Below, piece by piece: positions 1-9,502 of a stretch of DNA of 64,000 bases (its first letter is position 1; every line of letters begins with the position of its first letter). Below the pieces are notes generated by a model, which was not told where the DNA came from, searched no databases, and was given only the letters and a program-made list of their open reading frames with translations. The position numbers and the translations under genes are program-made. Location of the stretch: assembly GCA_030613785.1 (NCBI GenBank), contig JAUWLF010000011.1, forward strand, positions 1-64,000, read 5' to 3'. Source of the DNA: Chloroflexota bacterium. GTDB taxonomy: Bacteria > Chloroflexota > Anaerolineae > UBA7937 > B3-Chlor.

Positions 1-741
1 CCGACCAGACCAGACGTGCGATATGCTTTCTTTGCTCACCTCGTAGACCTTCGCGGCTACGTCTGGGATCAGGTAGACACTCTGGGCTATCCCGTTTCTA
101 GCTGGATAGAAGGGGATCTGGTAGTGCAGGCGTTTGACCTCTCGCTTCCCCCCGATATGCCGCCGCTCGACTATCAGGTGAAGATGGGCATGTATGATCT
201 GTCGACAGGCGAACGCCTAACGCCCATGGTTGAAGGCGCTGTCCTGCCCGACGGTGTGGTCGTCTCTGAGCGTTTCCCGGTCACAAAGGCGGCCACTCCT
301 CCCACCTTCGAGGAGTTGGACGTCCCGCGCAAGCGTGAAGCGAACTTCGACGACGAGCTCAGTCTTCTGGGCTGTGATCTGGCGCCGCTTCAGGTTGGCC
401 CCGGTGACCCCGTACACATCAGCCTCTATTGGCAGGCGTTGGCCAAACCGCAGTTTGACTACTTGATCTCTGTGCTGTTGACAGACAACGAGGGAAAGAC
501 GCTCGATGAAGTCACGCGCCAGCCTCTTGATGGCTACTATCCTACCACCCAATGGGAGAAGGGTGAGGTCGTCCGTGATCGTTTTGACCTATTCATCAAC
601 GCCTTTGTTCCCAGCGGCAGACATCGGCTCTGGGTCCGTGTATACGATCCGAACACGCAGACCTATCTTCCCCTTGTGGATTCCGAGGGGGATCGGGTTC
701 GAGTTGGAAAGGTTCGTGTCGTCCGTGAGGAGGAAGGCTAG
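1..741 (+). CDS. C-terminal part of a large membrane glycosyltransferase-like protein (5' end outside window)
   Basis: The reading frame is open from base 1, so the GTG at 16 in the ORF track is not the real start. The visible 246 residues hold the end of one beta-sandwich unit (YAFFAHLVD...) and one complete second unit (SLLGCDLAPLQVGPGDPVHISLYW...). The same unit recurs at the C-termini of the 1063-3879 and 60277-63345 proteins, where it follows a polytopic membrane domain. I infer that this is the tail of a similar GT-C-type membrane protein with extracytoplasmic beta domains that may bind carbohydrate. The substrate is unknown. Confidence 0.6.
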   Translation, partial: PTRPDVRYAFFAHLVDLRGYVWDQVDTLGYPVSSWIEGDLVVQAFDLSLPPDMPPLDYQVKMGMYDLSTGERLTPMVEGAVLPDGVVVSERFPVTKAATPPTFEELDVPRKREANFDDELSLLGCDLAPLQVGPGDPVHISLYWQALAKPQFDYLISVLLTDNEGKTLDEVTRQPLDGYYPTTQWEKGEVVRDRFDLFINAFVPSGRHRLWVRVYDPNTQTYLPLVDSEGDRVRVGKVRVVREEEG

Positions 742-1062
742 GACCTCGCTGCTGAACGACGGAGACGGCAGGTCCTCTACCTCTTGACGAGGCGCGGGCG
801 TATCGCTACGGCCAGGGCACTGGCGAGAGGCACGAAACGCGATTGGGTCCAAGTGGGGCCCAGTGGACGTCTTGCTGAAGGCCAAGATGGCTGAGAATGC
901 GAGAAGGGTAGACACTCTGAACAGGTATCTGAGCGAGATGGAGTCTTTCCTTGGGGAGGAGAAGGCTGCACTGGAGGCGCTGCGGCAGGTAAGGCAGGGA
1001 AAGGGAACTGGCCGTTCTCGCGCAGGACCTCCTTGCCTGTTGCATTCCCAAAACGGTTGTGA
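742..1062. other. Intergenic stretch with no convincing gene
   Basis: About 320 bases lie between two membrane-protein genes. A 72-codon plus-strand frame (863-1081, GTG start) encodes a short charged helix-like stretch (SEMESFLGEEKAALEALR) but lacks a good ribosome binding site and overlaps the next gene. It may be a gene remnant. I see no repeat, terminator or RNA gene here. Confidence 0.4.
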
Positions 1063-3879
1063 ATGTGGGACAGGGAAGTGATCTGCCAGCTCAAGCATAG
1101 AGGGCGCTCACTCGGCGAGCGTCTCACAGGGGTCGCGGCGCGGCTGGACTTTGGTCTGGTAGTTGTGATGCTGCTCCCGGTCTTTGCGATCCTCCCGCTG
1201 CTTCAGCCTGGCCTACCCAGAACCGCCGATGGTTTCCTCCATCTGCTGCGCGTGGTGGAAGTGGATCAGATCTGGGGTGATGGCGTCTACTATTCCCGCT
1301 GGGCGCCCGACATGGCCTTCGGCTATGGATACCCTATCTTCAACTACTTCGCCCCTTTGCTTTACTACATAACGGAGACGGTGCACCAGATAGGGTTCGG
1401 CTTTGAGACGTCTCTGAAGGTGGTGCTGATCGGGTGCATGGTTCTGGGTGGGTGGGGGATGTACGCCCTTGTCAAGGATATCCTGGGCGCCAAGGCGGGG
1501 ATCTTGGCCGCTGCGTGCTATGTCTACGCCCCCTACACTCTCAGAGGGGTTTTCTTGACGGGGGCTTACGCTGAGTTCTTGGCGTTGTCCCTGATGCCTA
1601 CCGTGTTTTGGTCATTCAATCGGCTCGTAGCCAGAGACAGCCCTTTGTATCTGGCTACGAGTCCTCTTCTTCTTGGTGCAGTGATCATCAGCCACAACAT
1701 CAGCGGAATGCTCCTCTTTGCCCTCCTATCCTTGTTCTCCGCCTGGACCATCTGTGTGTGGCGACGATGGCATAGGGTCAAGCACGTCCTCTTTGCCCTG
1801 TCGCTCGCCTTGGCGCTGGTGGCGTTTTTCTTTGTCCCCGCGCTCTTGGAGAAGTCCGTGGTCAGGCTTGATAGATTGACCGAAGACTATTTCGATTTCC
1901 GCGGGCACTTCTTGACACTACGGGAGGTTTTTTCTCCTTCGGCTGTTCCCGATAGCTCCTCTTTCAATCCAGTCTGGAGGCGCAACCTTGGAGTAGCGCA
2001 GGTGGTCCTGGCATCTCTAGGGTTGGTGGGCATGGCCTCGGCATCTCTCACACGCAGACAGAGGATGCAAGGCCTTTTCTTCTTGCTCGTTCTGGTCATT
2101 TCCATATTGATGGCATTGCCTGCGTCCACACCGTTGTGGAAGTATATGCCTCTGCTGCCCTTCACTGAGTTTCCGTGGCGATTCCTTGGTATAGCTGCGC
2201 TGGGCAGCTCCCTTCTCGCAGGTGCAAGTGTCCAGTTGTGGTCTAGACTGCGTTGGCGTCACTCAAGTATGGTTGTGTTGGCGGTGCCTCTGGTTTTCAC
2301 GATGGTAACTGCTTTCGTTCACCTGTACTTGCAGTGGCCTCCCTCCCGACACGAGGAACTGTCTGCCAAAGACGTGGTGCTGCACGAGTCAAGGACCGGG
2401 ATTCTTGGCACGACGAGCGCCAGCGAGGTCCTTCCGATCTGGGTGGTGGAAGAACCGATCGACTCCCCTTTGGTGGCTCAGTATCTCTCTGATGACTCTA
2501 TCCAGAAACTGGATGACTCGAGTCTGCCCGCCTCTGCCCGAGCTGAGTTGCTACGGCACACGGTAGTTTCCGACGAGTATCGCGTCGTCACCTCTGAGGC
2601 TTTCACGGTTCAGTTCAACACTATCTACTTCCCCGGCTGGCAAGCTTTTGTGGATGGACGGCCCGTGCCCGTTACTCCCTCCTATCCTCAAGGTCTGATC
2701 ACTTTTGATGTTCCGGCCGGTGAGCATAGGGTGGTGGTGCGCTTCGGGGACACTCCGGTCAGGACTGTGGCCAATCTTGTATCACTCGCGGCTCTGGTGA
2801 CTGTGGTCGGCGCAACGGTGTTCCTGAGCTTCAGGGGAAGGGAAGGTGAGAGCTTCCGTCCCCAGGAAGTGACTGAGAGCCGCCTCTGCTTCACAGATAG
2901 TGGATTCTTGATTCTCGTCGTCCTGATCCTGCTATTGATCAAGGCAGTTATCATCGATCCTCATACCACTTGGTTCCGGAAAAGCTCTCCTCCTGGACGC
3001 GTGCTGGGGGTGCACCACCCGAATCACATCAACCTCGAAGATGAAGTGCTGTTCCTGGGGTACGACATCGGAAGCGAGAGCGTGGTGCCTGGCGGCACCC
3101 TGCATGTGACCCTGTATTGGGAAGCACAGCGCAGGCTACAGGAAGACTACAGTGCTTTCTTGCATCTTGACGATCTACGGCCAAACTACATCTCTTGGAG
3201 CTTGTCGGAGGAGATCAATCCAGCCGACCTTCCCACTTCGACTTGGACCCCGGGGTTCTATGTCTCGGACAGCCACGACTTGCTCATATCACCGGAGACC
3301 CCCCCAGGGCTGTACGTGCTGCGCGCCGGCCTCTATCGCCGGGAGAGTGGACAACGCTTAGCGGTATTGGACGACCAGGGCAATGCGGTTTCCGGTAGCG
3401 TGGAACTGGCCACCATCCGTGTGCGCCGGACAACACCGGTGAATGTGACTGGTGTGACCAGGGAGGAGCCCTTGACGTTCGGGGATGGAATCCGGCTCTT
3501 GGGCTACAGGCTTGAGGAGAAGAGCACCACGCCTGGTGACTACTTCAGCCTGGTTCTGTACTGGGAGGCCCTGGCCGAGATGAGCGAAAGCTACACGGTC
3601 TTTGTCCACCTCAGGGATGACAGCGGGCAGACATGGGCACAAGCCGATGGTCTTCCAGTCAACGGCACGTATCCGACCTGGGCCTGGCTACGAGGCGAGA
3701 CCGTGGAAGACGAGCATTTGGTGCTGTTGGACAAGACGGTGCCGCCGGGCACATATCGCCTAGCGGTGGGCATCTATGAACTGGACACCCTCAAGCGACT
3801 GGGAGTGACCGGTCCCGCAGGTGAGCCATTGGGCGACGAGGCACTTCTTCAAACACCCTTCGAGGTGTTGAGCCCCTAG
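1063..3879 (+). CDS. Polytopic membrane protein of the PTPS-related / GT-C-like type with C-terminal beta-sandwich repeats
   Basis: This 938-residue protein has roughly a dozen hydrophobic segments in residues 25-420 and two more near 560-640. Its N-terminal pattern (TADGFLHLLRVVEVDQIWGDG and GYGYPIFNYFAPLLYY) resembles the 6-pyruvoyl-tetrahydropterin-synthase-related membrane family, which despite the name looks like polytopic lipid-linked sugar transferases. From about residue 650 two beta-sandwich units follow (VLFLGYDIG..., IRLLGYRLE...), each with a PG(D/G)..L..YWEA strand motif. It probably acts in the membrane on envelope polysaccharide or protein glycosylation. Family placement is from pattern memory and the substrate is unknown. 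Confidence 0.65.
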   Translation: MWDREVICQLKHRGRSLGERLTGVAARLDFGLVVVMLLPVFAILPLLQPGLPRTADGFLHLLRVVEVDQIWGDGVYYSRWAPDMAFGYGYPIFNYFAPLLYYITETVHQIGFGFETSLKVVLIGCMVLGGWGMYALVKDILGAKAGILAAACYVYAPYTLRGVFLTGAYAEFLALSLMPTVFWSFNRLVARDSPLYLATSPLLLGAVIISHNISGMLLFALLSLFSAWTICVWRRWHRVKHVLFALSLALALVAFFFVPALLEKSVVRLDRLTEDYFDFRGHFLTLREVFSPSAVPDSSSFNPVWRRNLGVAQVVLASLGLVGMASASLTRRQRMQGLFFLLVLVISILMALPASTPLWKYMPLLPFTEFPWRFLGIAALGSSLLAGASVQLWSRLRWRHSSMVVLAVPLVFTMVTAFVHLYLQWPPSRHEELSAKDVVLHESRTGILGTTSASEVLPIWVVEEPIDSPLVAQYLSDDSIQKLDDSSLPASARAELLRHTVVSDEYRVVTSEAFTVQFNTIYFPGWQAFVDGRPVPVTPSYPQGLITFDVPAGEHRVVVRFGDTPVRTVANLVSLAALVTVVGATVFLSFRGREGESFRPQEVTESRLCFTDSGFLILVVLILLLIKAVIIDPHTTWFRKSSPPGRVLGVHHPNHINLEDEVLFLGYDIGSESVVPGGTLHVTLYWEAQRRLQEDYSAFLHLDDLRPNYISWSLSEEINPADLPTSTWTPGFYVSDSHDLLISPETPPGLYVLRAGLYRRESGQRLAVLDDQGNAVSGSVELATIRVRRTTPVNVTGVTREEPLTFGDGIRLLGYRLEEKSTTPGDYFSLVLYWEALAEMSESYTVFVHLRDDSGQTWAQADGLPVNGTYPTWAWLRGETVEDEHLVLLDKTVPPGTYRLAVGIYELDTLKRLGVTGPAGEPLGDEALLQTPFEVLSP

Positions 3880-3930
3880 GTCTACCGCTCGATGATTCGG
3901 GTAGATGGAGCTCTTGGAGGCGGCAGCGGG

Positions 3931-4866
3931 CTAGACGGCATGCACGACGGCATACACCGGGGTGATCCACTTCATGTAGTCTTCCCTCTTACCACGGGCG
4001 ATGCTGAAGTACAGGTCTTGCAACTGTGTTACGATGGGGCCGATCTTACCGGTTTCCACTGGGCGATGGTCGATCTCGGTGATGGCAACTATCTGCACCC
4101 CCGTGCCGCAGAAGAAGGCTTCCTCCGCCACGTATAGCTCTGTGCGGTCTATGGGCCGCTCTATCGTTTCTATCGCGAGTTCCTTCCCAGCGAGCTCGAT
4201 GAGTGTCGATTTGGTTATCCCCTCCAGGATGTCCTCCGTGACTGGCGAGGTAATCAGCTTGCCGTCCCTGACGATGAAGAGGTTCTCCGCGCTCCCCTCG
4301 GAGACGTGTCCCGCTTGAGTGAGCACGATCGCTTCGTCGAACCCGTTCATCACCGCATCGGTTTTGATCAAGGCGGAGTTGATGTACGCTCCCGTGATTT
4401 TCGCGCGTGCAGGAACTGCATTGTCGCTGATGCGGCGCCAGGAGGAAACCCCCACCTTGGCCCCTTCTTCTTTCTCTATGTACTTGCCGAATGGGGTGGC
4501 GAAGAGAGCGAATTGATCCTACAGATCGTGCAACCTGACACCTATGCCGGTGTCGGCCTTGTAGGCGAGAGGGCGGATGTAGGTGTCCTCGCGGAAACCC
4601 TCCTTCCTCAGCAACTCTAAGGTCGCGTTGCACAGCTCGTCGACGCCGTACGGGAGGGAGATAAAGAGGATGTGACAAGAGCGCAACAAACGATCATAGT
4701 GTTCTCTGAGCTTGAATACGTAGAGTTGCTCCTCAGCTTGGTTCCAGTATGCCCTGATGCCCTCGAAGCACCCCGTGCCGTAGTTGAAGGCGTGGGTCAT
4801 GATGCTGATCTTTGCCTCATCTATGGGCACGATTCTGCCCTCGAAAAAGGCGTATTTGGTGGTCAT
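3931..4866 (-). pseudogene. ilvE: Branched-chain amino acid aminotransferase interrupted by an in-frame TAG
   Basis: The two minus-strand ORFs 4519-4866 and 3931-4455 are in the same frame, separated by a single TAG at 4519-4521. Read through, they give a 311-residue class IV aminotransferase, the normal length for IlvE. The N-terminal part has FEGIRAYW and YIRPLAYKAD. The PLP-binding lysine lies in PARAKITGAY, after the stop, so the truncated 115-residue product cannot be active. The coding sequence between the ORFs (DQFALFATPFGKYIEKEEG) is intact family sequence, so the change looks like one substitution, most simply GAG to TAG. A real nonsense mutation, a consensus error, or amber readthrough are all possible. 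The start has a strong SD (GAAGGAGG) preceded by a CTCCCC-GTCA-GGGGAG hairpin at 4883-4898. The enzyme performs the last step of Leu/Ile/Val synthesis. Confidence 0.85.
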
Positions 4867-5018
4867 CGATCCTTTCCTCCTTCTCCCCGTCAGGGGAGCA
4901 TAGATGTTGTGCTTTCGTCGATCTGCAAGACCCGTTCAGGATGAGGGCCTGATCGCCTACGTTTGGGGAAAGCAGTGAGACTGCTGCTAGGCACGAGTGC
5001 TTGGAAGCGCTCGCGTTC

Positions 5019-5543
5019 TCATCCCACCAACTCGGTGACCTCTTTCAAAGAGCGACGGTTCGTCCGAGGCGGGAGAGGGCCAGCCGGGTAGCCCAAGGGA
5101 ATGATGGCCATGGGCCGTAGACGGGATGGCAGGTCCAATGCGCGGGAGGCTTCCTCCTCATCAAAGGCGCCTACCCAACAGGCGACCAGGTCGGATGCCA
5201 CAGCCGCCAGGAGCATGTGCTCTGTGGCCGCAGCGGTGTCCTGGACTGAATAGAGGTATCGCCCCCGGTCCCCGTACCTCCTCGCCGATCGCTCTGGCTC
5301 AGCACAGACCACGATCACTACGGGCGCCTCGGCGAGGAACCGCTGGTTCAGGGCCGCGCTCGCCAGGGCTCTCTTGACATCTTCGTTCCGCACGACGAAG
5401 AAGAACCAGGGTTGGCAGTTTCCCGCCGATGGCGCGTGGATGGCCGCCTGTAGCACCCTGGTGACCATCTCCGGGGGCACGTCACGATTCTGGTCAAAAG
5501 AACGAACACTATGTCTTCGCTCCACTACATTCCAGAAATCCAT
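5019..5543 (-). CDS. Nitroreductase-family FMN oxidoreductase
   Basis: The 174-residue protein begins with the family signature ERRHSVRSFDQNRDVP and has the FMN-contact segment HAPSAGNCQPWFFFVV, followed by AATEHMLLAA and IIPLGYPAGPLPPR. Length and motif order fit the small nitroreductase family, cytoplasmic homodimers that use NAD(P)H and FMN. It starts 27 bases after the surE stop on the same strand, so it is probably the third gene of a PBP-surE-nitroreductase operon. The physiological substrate cannot be read from sequence. Confidence 0.85.
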   Translation of the reverse strand: MDFWNVVERRHSVRSFDQNRDVPPEMVTRVLQAAIHAPSAGNCQPWFFFVVRNEDVKRALASAALNQRFLAEAPVVIVVCAEPERSARRYGDRGRYLYSVQDTAAATEHMLLAAVASDLVACWVGAFDEEEASRALDLPSRLRPMAIIPLGYPAGPLPPRTNRRSLKEVTELVG

Positions 5544-5570
5544 CGCCGCTTTCCGATGCTGCGTGTCCTT

Positions 5571-6368
5571 TCACCGGTGGCTTTCGCTTCGTGCGGAGCT
5601 GACCTGTTTGCCCAAGCTCCAACTCCTCAGTTCCTCGATGAAGCCCTCGTCAGTCATATCCAGGTGAATGGGCGTAATGGATACCCGGTCGCGAGCCAAG
5701 GCCCAGATGTCGGTCCCTTCATCTTCAGCGAAGCCGGTGGGCCTATCTCCACCGATCCAGTAGTATTCTCGCCCTCTTGGATCCTGGCGCTTCACGAGTT
5801 TATCCCGATAGAGGCGCCGGCCTAGCCTGGTGATCTCAACGCCCTCGATCTCGCCCGCAGGCACATTGGGCACGTTGACGTTGAGAAGAACGTTCCGGGG
5901 CAGTCCTCGGGCTACCACTTCCTTCGCCAAGCAGGCCACGAAGCGGGCAGCGTACGTGAAGTCTGCATCTTCGTAGGTGTCCAGCGACGCCGCCAGAGAA
6001 GGTATGCCGGAGACGGTGCCTTCGAAGGCCGCTGCAAGCGTGCCAGAGTAGGTGATGTCGTGTCCCACGTTGGCTCCGATGTTGATGCCGGAGACAACGA
6101 GGTCGGGCAGTTGCGGCAGGAAGCCCAGAACCGCGAGGGCTATGCAGTCAGAAGGCGCGCCGCTGCTGACATAGGCCCGGGAGCCATCTGGAAGTTCAAC
6201 TTGACTTATGCGCAAGGGCTTGTGCATGGTCTTGGCGTGACCGGAAGCGCTCCACTCGTGATCGGGAACTATGACCGTGACCTGCCCCACGCTATCGAGA
6301 GCCTGCTTCAGATGCAAAAGGCCGGGAGAGTCGATACCGTCATCGTTGCTGACCAAGATCCTCGTCAA
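5571..6368 (-). CDS. surE: 5'/3'-nucleotidase SurE
   Basis: I place the start at the TTG at 6366-6368, giving 265 residues that begin MTRILVSNDDGIDSPGL. This is the canonical SurE N-terminus with the metal-binding DD pair. Later motifs are SGAPSDCIALAV, VSGINIGANVGHDITYSGT (Asn and Ser/Thr metal/phosphate contacts) and LNVNVP. The longer ORF-track version runs into the PBP gene in another frame. The TTG overlaps the PBP stop (TTGA), with GGGAG upstream, so translation is likely coupled. SurE hydrolyses nucleoside monophosphates and short polyphosphate and is linked to stationary-phase survival. Confidence 0.93.
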   Translation of the reverse strand: MTRILVSNDDGIDSPGLLHLKQALDSVGQVTVIVPDHEWSASGHAKTMHKPLRISQVELPDGSRAYVSSGAPSDCIALAVLGFLPQLPDLVVSGINIGANVGHDITYSGTLAAAFEGTVSGIPSLAASLDTYEDADFTYAARFVACLAKEVVARGLPRNVLLNVNVPNVPAGEIEGVEITRLGRRLYRDKLVKRQDPRGREYYWIGGDRPTGFAEDEGTDIWALARDRVSITPIHLDMTDEGFIEELRSWSLGKQVSSARSESHR

Positions 6369-9300
6369 GCCGTTGCTCCCAGCTCGTCTTCCCGCCGTAC
6401 GACGGCCCAGCGGTTCTCTGTCCAGACATCCCAACTCGTCTCTTCTGTTTCTTCCTCCTGCTTGTGAATGATGTAGATCAGGACTTCCTCGCTCTCCATG
6501 CGATTCCCCGCCGCATCTACTGCCACCACGTGGATCTTGTGAGGCACCGTTATGCTGTTCGTGATGGTGATGGGCGAAGTTTCGGTGACGGTTTTCCGCA
6601 ACGCAGCGTCCTCCTCCAGCGTGGTGGTCATGACTATGGTCCACCTTTGGTTGAAAGGGCTCACCGTGTCGTAGGTGAGGAGTTCGTCGTCCAGATAGAA
6701 TTCGACGCGATCCATGGAGAAGTTGTCCGTCGTCTGGGCTTGGATGCTGACCCACTCATCGTCCTCCATCACGTAGAGTTGGTCTGTGATGGGATACGTG
6801 ATCTCGACCGTGGGTGAGATATTGTCTACCGTGACCTGGATGGTGGCCTGACGGTAGTAGCTGTTCCAATCCACCACCGACAGTTGCAGGGTGTAGAGGC
6901 CATCCAAGTGCTGGACATCCCAGGTTTCAAGCAGACCGTTGTCCACCGTGTTATAGTGATCTTGACCAATCTGGGTCCAGGACGAAGGATTGAGCCCCGG
7001 CCCGTACTGTAGCCGGTATAGCTGGACGTCGGGCCCGCGAGCGTTGCCCTGGACCTGAACTATGCCTCGTATGTAGCCATAGGGGCGGGGCTTGGTGATA
7101 GCGACATCGCCACTTGCCGGAGTGGGACCGTGGACATCGCAGTACTCGGTAGGCGGCTGGGCGACATCGTTCTCCCGTACCCAGTCGGCAGCCTCGGGAG
7201 GGTAGATCTCGAAAACCCTCTCCGTCACCTCGTCCAACGGACAGTAGACCGTAGCTAGCTTGCCCGTGGTGCGGCAGATGTGAAACATCCGGTGTATGTT
7301 ATCATGCTCCGTGGGGACCGTGCCTGGTAGGAACACCTCTCTCACGGTACCGGAGCTGTGTTGCGTGGGCAACAGTCCGGAGGTGGCATCTACGACAGCC
7401 CACTCCAGTCCTGGAGGCTCAATGAAGGGAATGACTGGCTCGGATTCGAGGGCGGCCAGCATGAAGTCGTGCCATATGGGTGCTGCGCCTCGGGAGCCAG
7501 GAACGTGCTCCATGGCCTCATTGTCGCTGTTGCCCACCCATACCCCGGTGCATAGCTGGGGGGTGAACCCCATGGTCCAGGAATCCCGGAAGTCTTCCGT
7601 GGTCCCCGTCTTAGCCGCGACGGGCCGATCATTCCCCAACCAGAGCATGCTTCGAGAGCCAAAGGCGGGAGTTCGAGCCACGTTGTCTGACAGCATGTGG
7701 GTGCTGACGTATGCCACCTGAGGGCTGATCACCTCCCTCAGTTCCGGGCTGTGGTATTCCTCCAAGACGTTGCCGCTGGCATCCTCGACTCGCAGGATAG
7801 CCACCGGATCTAGCTCTCGGTACCCAGGCCTCAGCTTGTCTTCAGGCACAGGTTGTCCAGCCATGTAGCCCCCATTGGCAAGAACGCTGAAAGCGTACGT
7901 GTGGTCGATCAGCCTGACTTCTCCTCCGCCCAGTGTCAAACTCAAGCCGTAGTAGTCCCGAGCGAGTGTGTTGATCCCCATGCGATGAGCCAGATCTATG
8001 ACGTTTCTCACTCCGACCCAGCTCATGACCTTCACCGCGGCCACGTTGATGGAACGAGCGAGGGCTTGCCGGAGTCGCAAGGGGCCGTGGAATTTTCGAT
8101 TGTAGTTCTCCGGGGTGTAGGGGTGGGCGTAGTCCGGATCAGGGAACGTAGTGCGCACGTCCATGACCATGGTGGCTGGAGTGTACCCCTGCCGGAGGGC
8201 CTCGGTGTACGTGAACATCTTGAAGGAGGAGCCTGGCTGTCGCTCGGCCAGGGCCACGTTCACCTGTCCATCTATCTCCCTGTCGAAGTAGTCCAGGCTG
8301 CCCACCATGACCAGAATCTCGCCGGTGGCAGGCTTGATGGATACGACGGCGGCATTGGAGGCGTTGCGGTCGTCTGCCTGAAGTTCAGCAATATGCTCCC
8401 GAGCGATGTCTTCCGCCACGCGCTGCAGATCCAGATCCAGTGTAGTGTAGACCTTCAATCCTCCTTGATAGACTAAGTCGGAGCCATATCGCTGCTCGAG
8501 CAACTGGCGCACATACATCACGAAGTGGGGTGCCTTGATGTCGAATCTCACGGGCGCGTAGCGCAGTTTCTCGGCCTTGGCGGCCACAATCTCGTCGTAC
8601 GTGAGATATCCTTGTCGGAACATGGCATCCAGAACCAGGTGTTGACGGATCTTGGCCTCCTCGGGATTCACAAGAGGCGAATGGGTGGCAGGGGCGTTGG
8701 GCAGTACAGCCAGCATGGCGCACTCGGCCAGGCTCAGGTCCTGCGCATGTTTTCCGTAGTAGGCCTGCGCAGCAGCCTCAACACCGTAGGCCATGTTCCC
8801 ATAGAAGACCGTGTTGAGGTACCACTCGAGGATTTGATCCTTGCCGTAGCGTCGCGTGATTTCGACAGCTAGGATGGCTTCCCTGATCTTGCGCGAGACG
8901 GTACGCTGAGTTCTTTCCTCAGGGGGGATGATCACGTTCTTGACTAGCAGCGTAGTTATGGAACTGCCTCCCTCGAACCCTTGCCCAGTTACGTCTACGT
9001 AGAAGGCGCGAAGGATTCCACGGATGTTGATGCCGGGATTGGTGTAGAAGTCCTGGTCCTCGATGGCGATGGTGGCGTTTATCAAGTCATCGGGGATCTG
9101 ATCCAAGGACACCACTGTGCGGTTGCCCCAGCGGGGGTCGAAAACCTCATAGAGCAGCTTGGTGCCGGTGCGGTCGTATATCTTAGTGGTCTTGAAGCTC
9201 TCAGCGGTCCGAACTTCGATCATCTCCGGCGGGGGTACCTGCTGGGCGTAGTGGGCATACACGCCCGCCACCGATCCCAGGCCGGCGACCACTGAGAACA

Positions 9301-9427
9301 CCAAGCTCAAGACAATCACCCCGAAGGCAGAGATGGTTATCTTGGGGAGTTGGTTGTTGTTCTTGGCGAGGTGTCGGCGTTGTCTACGCCTGGCGATGAT
9401 GAGTCTGATATTGGTGGTCATGGTCAC
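6365..9427 (-). CDS. Class A penicillin-binding protein (bifunctional transglycosylase/transpeptidase)
   Basis: The 1020-residue protein has a basic cytoplasmic N-terminus and one membrane anchor (about residues 31-60). The GT51 transglycosylase domain has catalytic Glu123 in AIEDQDFYTNPGIN plus GGSSITTLLVKN. The transpeptidase domain has Ser400-x-x-Lys403 (GSSFK), SIN at 459-461 and KTGT at 606-609. All key residues are present. After about residue 730 comes a C-terminal extension with Ig-like strands (PYGYIRGIVQVQGNARG, ITYPITDQLYVME). It builds glycan strands and cross-links peptidoglycan on the outer face of the membrane. It is first in an operon with surE and the nitroreductase. Confidence 0.95.
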   Translation of the reverse strand: MTMTTNIRLIIARRRQRRHLAKNNNQLPKITISAFGVIVLSLVFSVVAGLGSVAGVYAHYAQQVPPPEMIEVRTAESFKTTKIYDRTGTKLLYEVFDPRWGNRTVVSLDQIPDDLINATIAIEDQDFYTNPGINIRGILRAFYVDVTGQGFEGGSSITTLLVKNVIIPPEERTQRTVSRKIREAILAVEITRRYGKDQILEWYLNTVFYGNMAYGVEAAAQAYYGKHAQDLSLAECAMLAVLPNAPATHSPLVNPEEAKIRQHLVLDAMFRQGYLTYDEIVAAKAEKLRYAPVRFDIKAPHFVMYVRQLLEQRYGSDLVYQGGLKVYTTLDLDLQRVAEDIAREHIAELQADDRNASNAAVVSIKPATGEILVMVGSLDYFDREIDGQVNVALAERQPGSSFKMFTYTEALRQGYTPATMVMDVRTTFPDPDYAHPYTPENYNRKFHGPLRLRQALARSINVAAVKVMSWVGVRNVIDLAHRMGINTLARDYYGLSLTLGGGEVRLIDHTYAFSVLANGGYMAGQPVPEDKLRPGYRELDPVAILRVEDASGNVLEEYHSPELREVISPQVAYVSTHMLSDNVARTPAFGSRSMLWLGNDRPVAAKTGTTEDFRDSWTMGFTPQLCTGVWVGNSDNEAMEHVPGSRGAAPIWHDFMLAALESEPVIPFIEPPGLEWAVVDATSGLLPTQHSSGTVREVFLPGTVPTEHDNIHRMFHICRTTGKLATVYCPLDEVTERVFEIYPPEAADWVRENDVAQPPTEYCDVHGPTPASGDVAITKPRPYGYIRGIVQVQGNARGPDVQLYRLQYGPGLNPSSWTQIGQDHYNTVDNGLLETWDVQHLDGLYTLQLSVVDWNSYYRQATIQVTVDNISPTVEITYPITDQLYVMEDDEWVSIQAQTTDNFSMDRVEFYLDDELLTYDTVSPFNQRWTIVMTTTLEEDAALRKTVTETSPITITNSITVPHKIHVVAVDAAGNRMESEEVLIYIIHKQEEETEETSWDVWTENRWAVVRREDELGATA

Positions 9428-9452
9428 TTGTCGGCGAAATTAGTCTATTCTC

Positions 9453-9481
9453 ATGGTAACAGATGGGGAGGGAAAGTGCAA
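9453..9481 (-). promoter_or_regulatory. Candidate promoter of the PBP-surE-nitroreductase operon
   Basis: On the minus strand TTGCAC (9476-9481) and TACCAT (9453-9458) are 17 bp apart, 26 bp upstream of the PBP start. The spacing is ideal and both boxes match sigma-70 consensus at 4 or more positions. Confidence 0.5.
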
Positions 9482-9502
9482 GCACACTATCGAACGACTC
9501 TG

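Noticed and set aside
4046-4678. Frameshift as the cause of the split ilvE
   Set aside because: The two ORFs are in the same frame (start-to-start distance 411 bases, divisible by 3), and the sequence between them is intact coding. Only one TAG interrupts.
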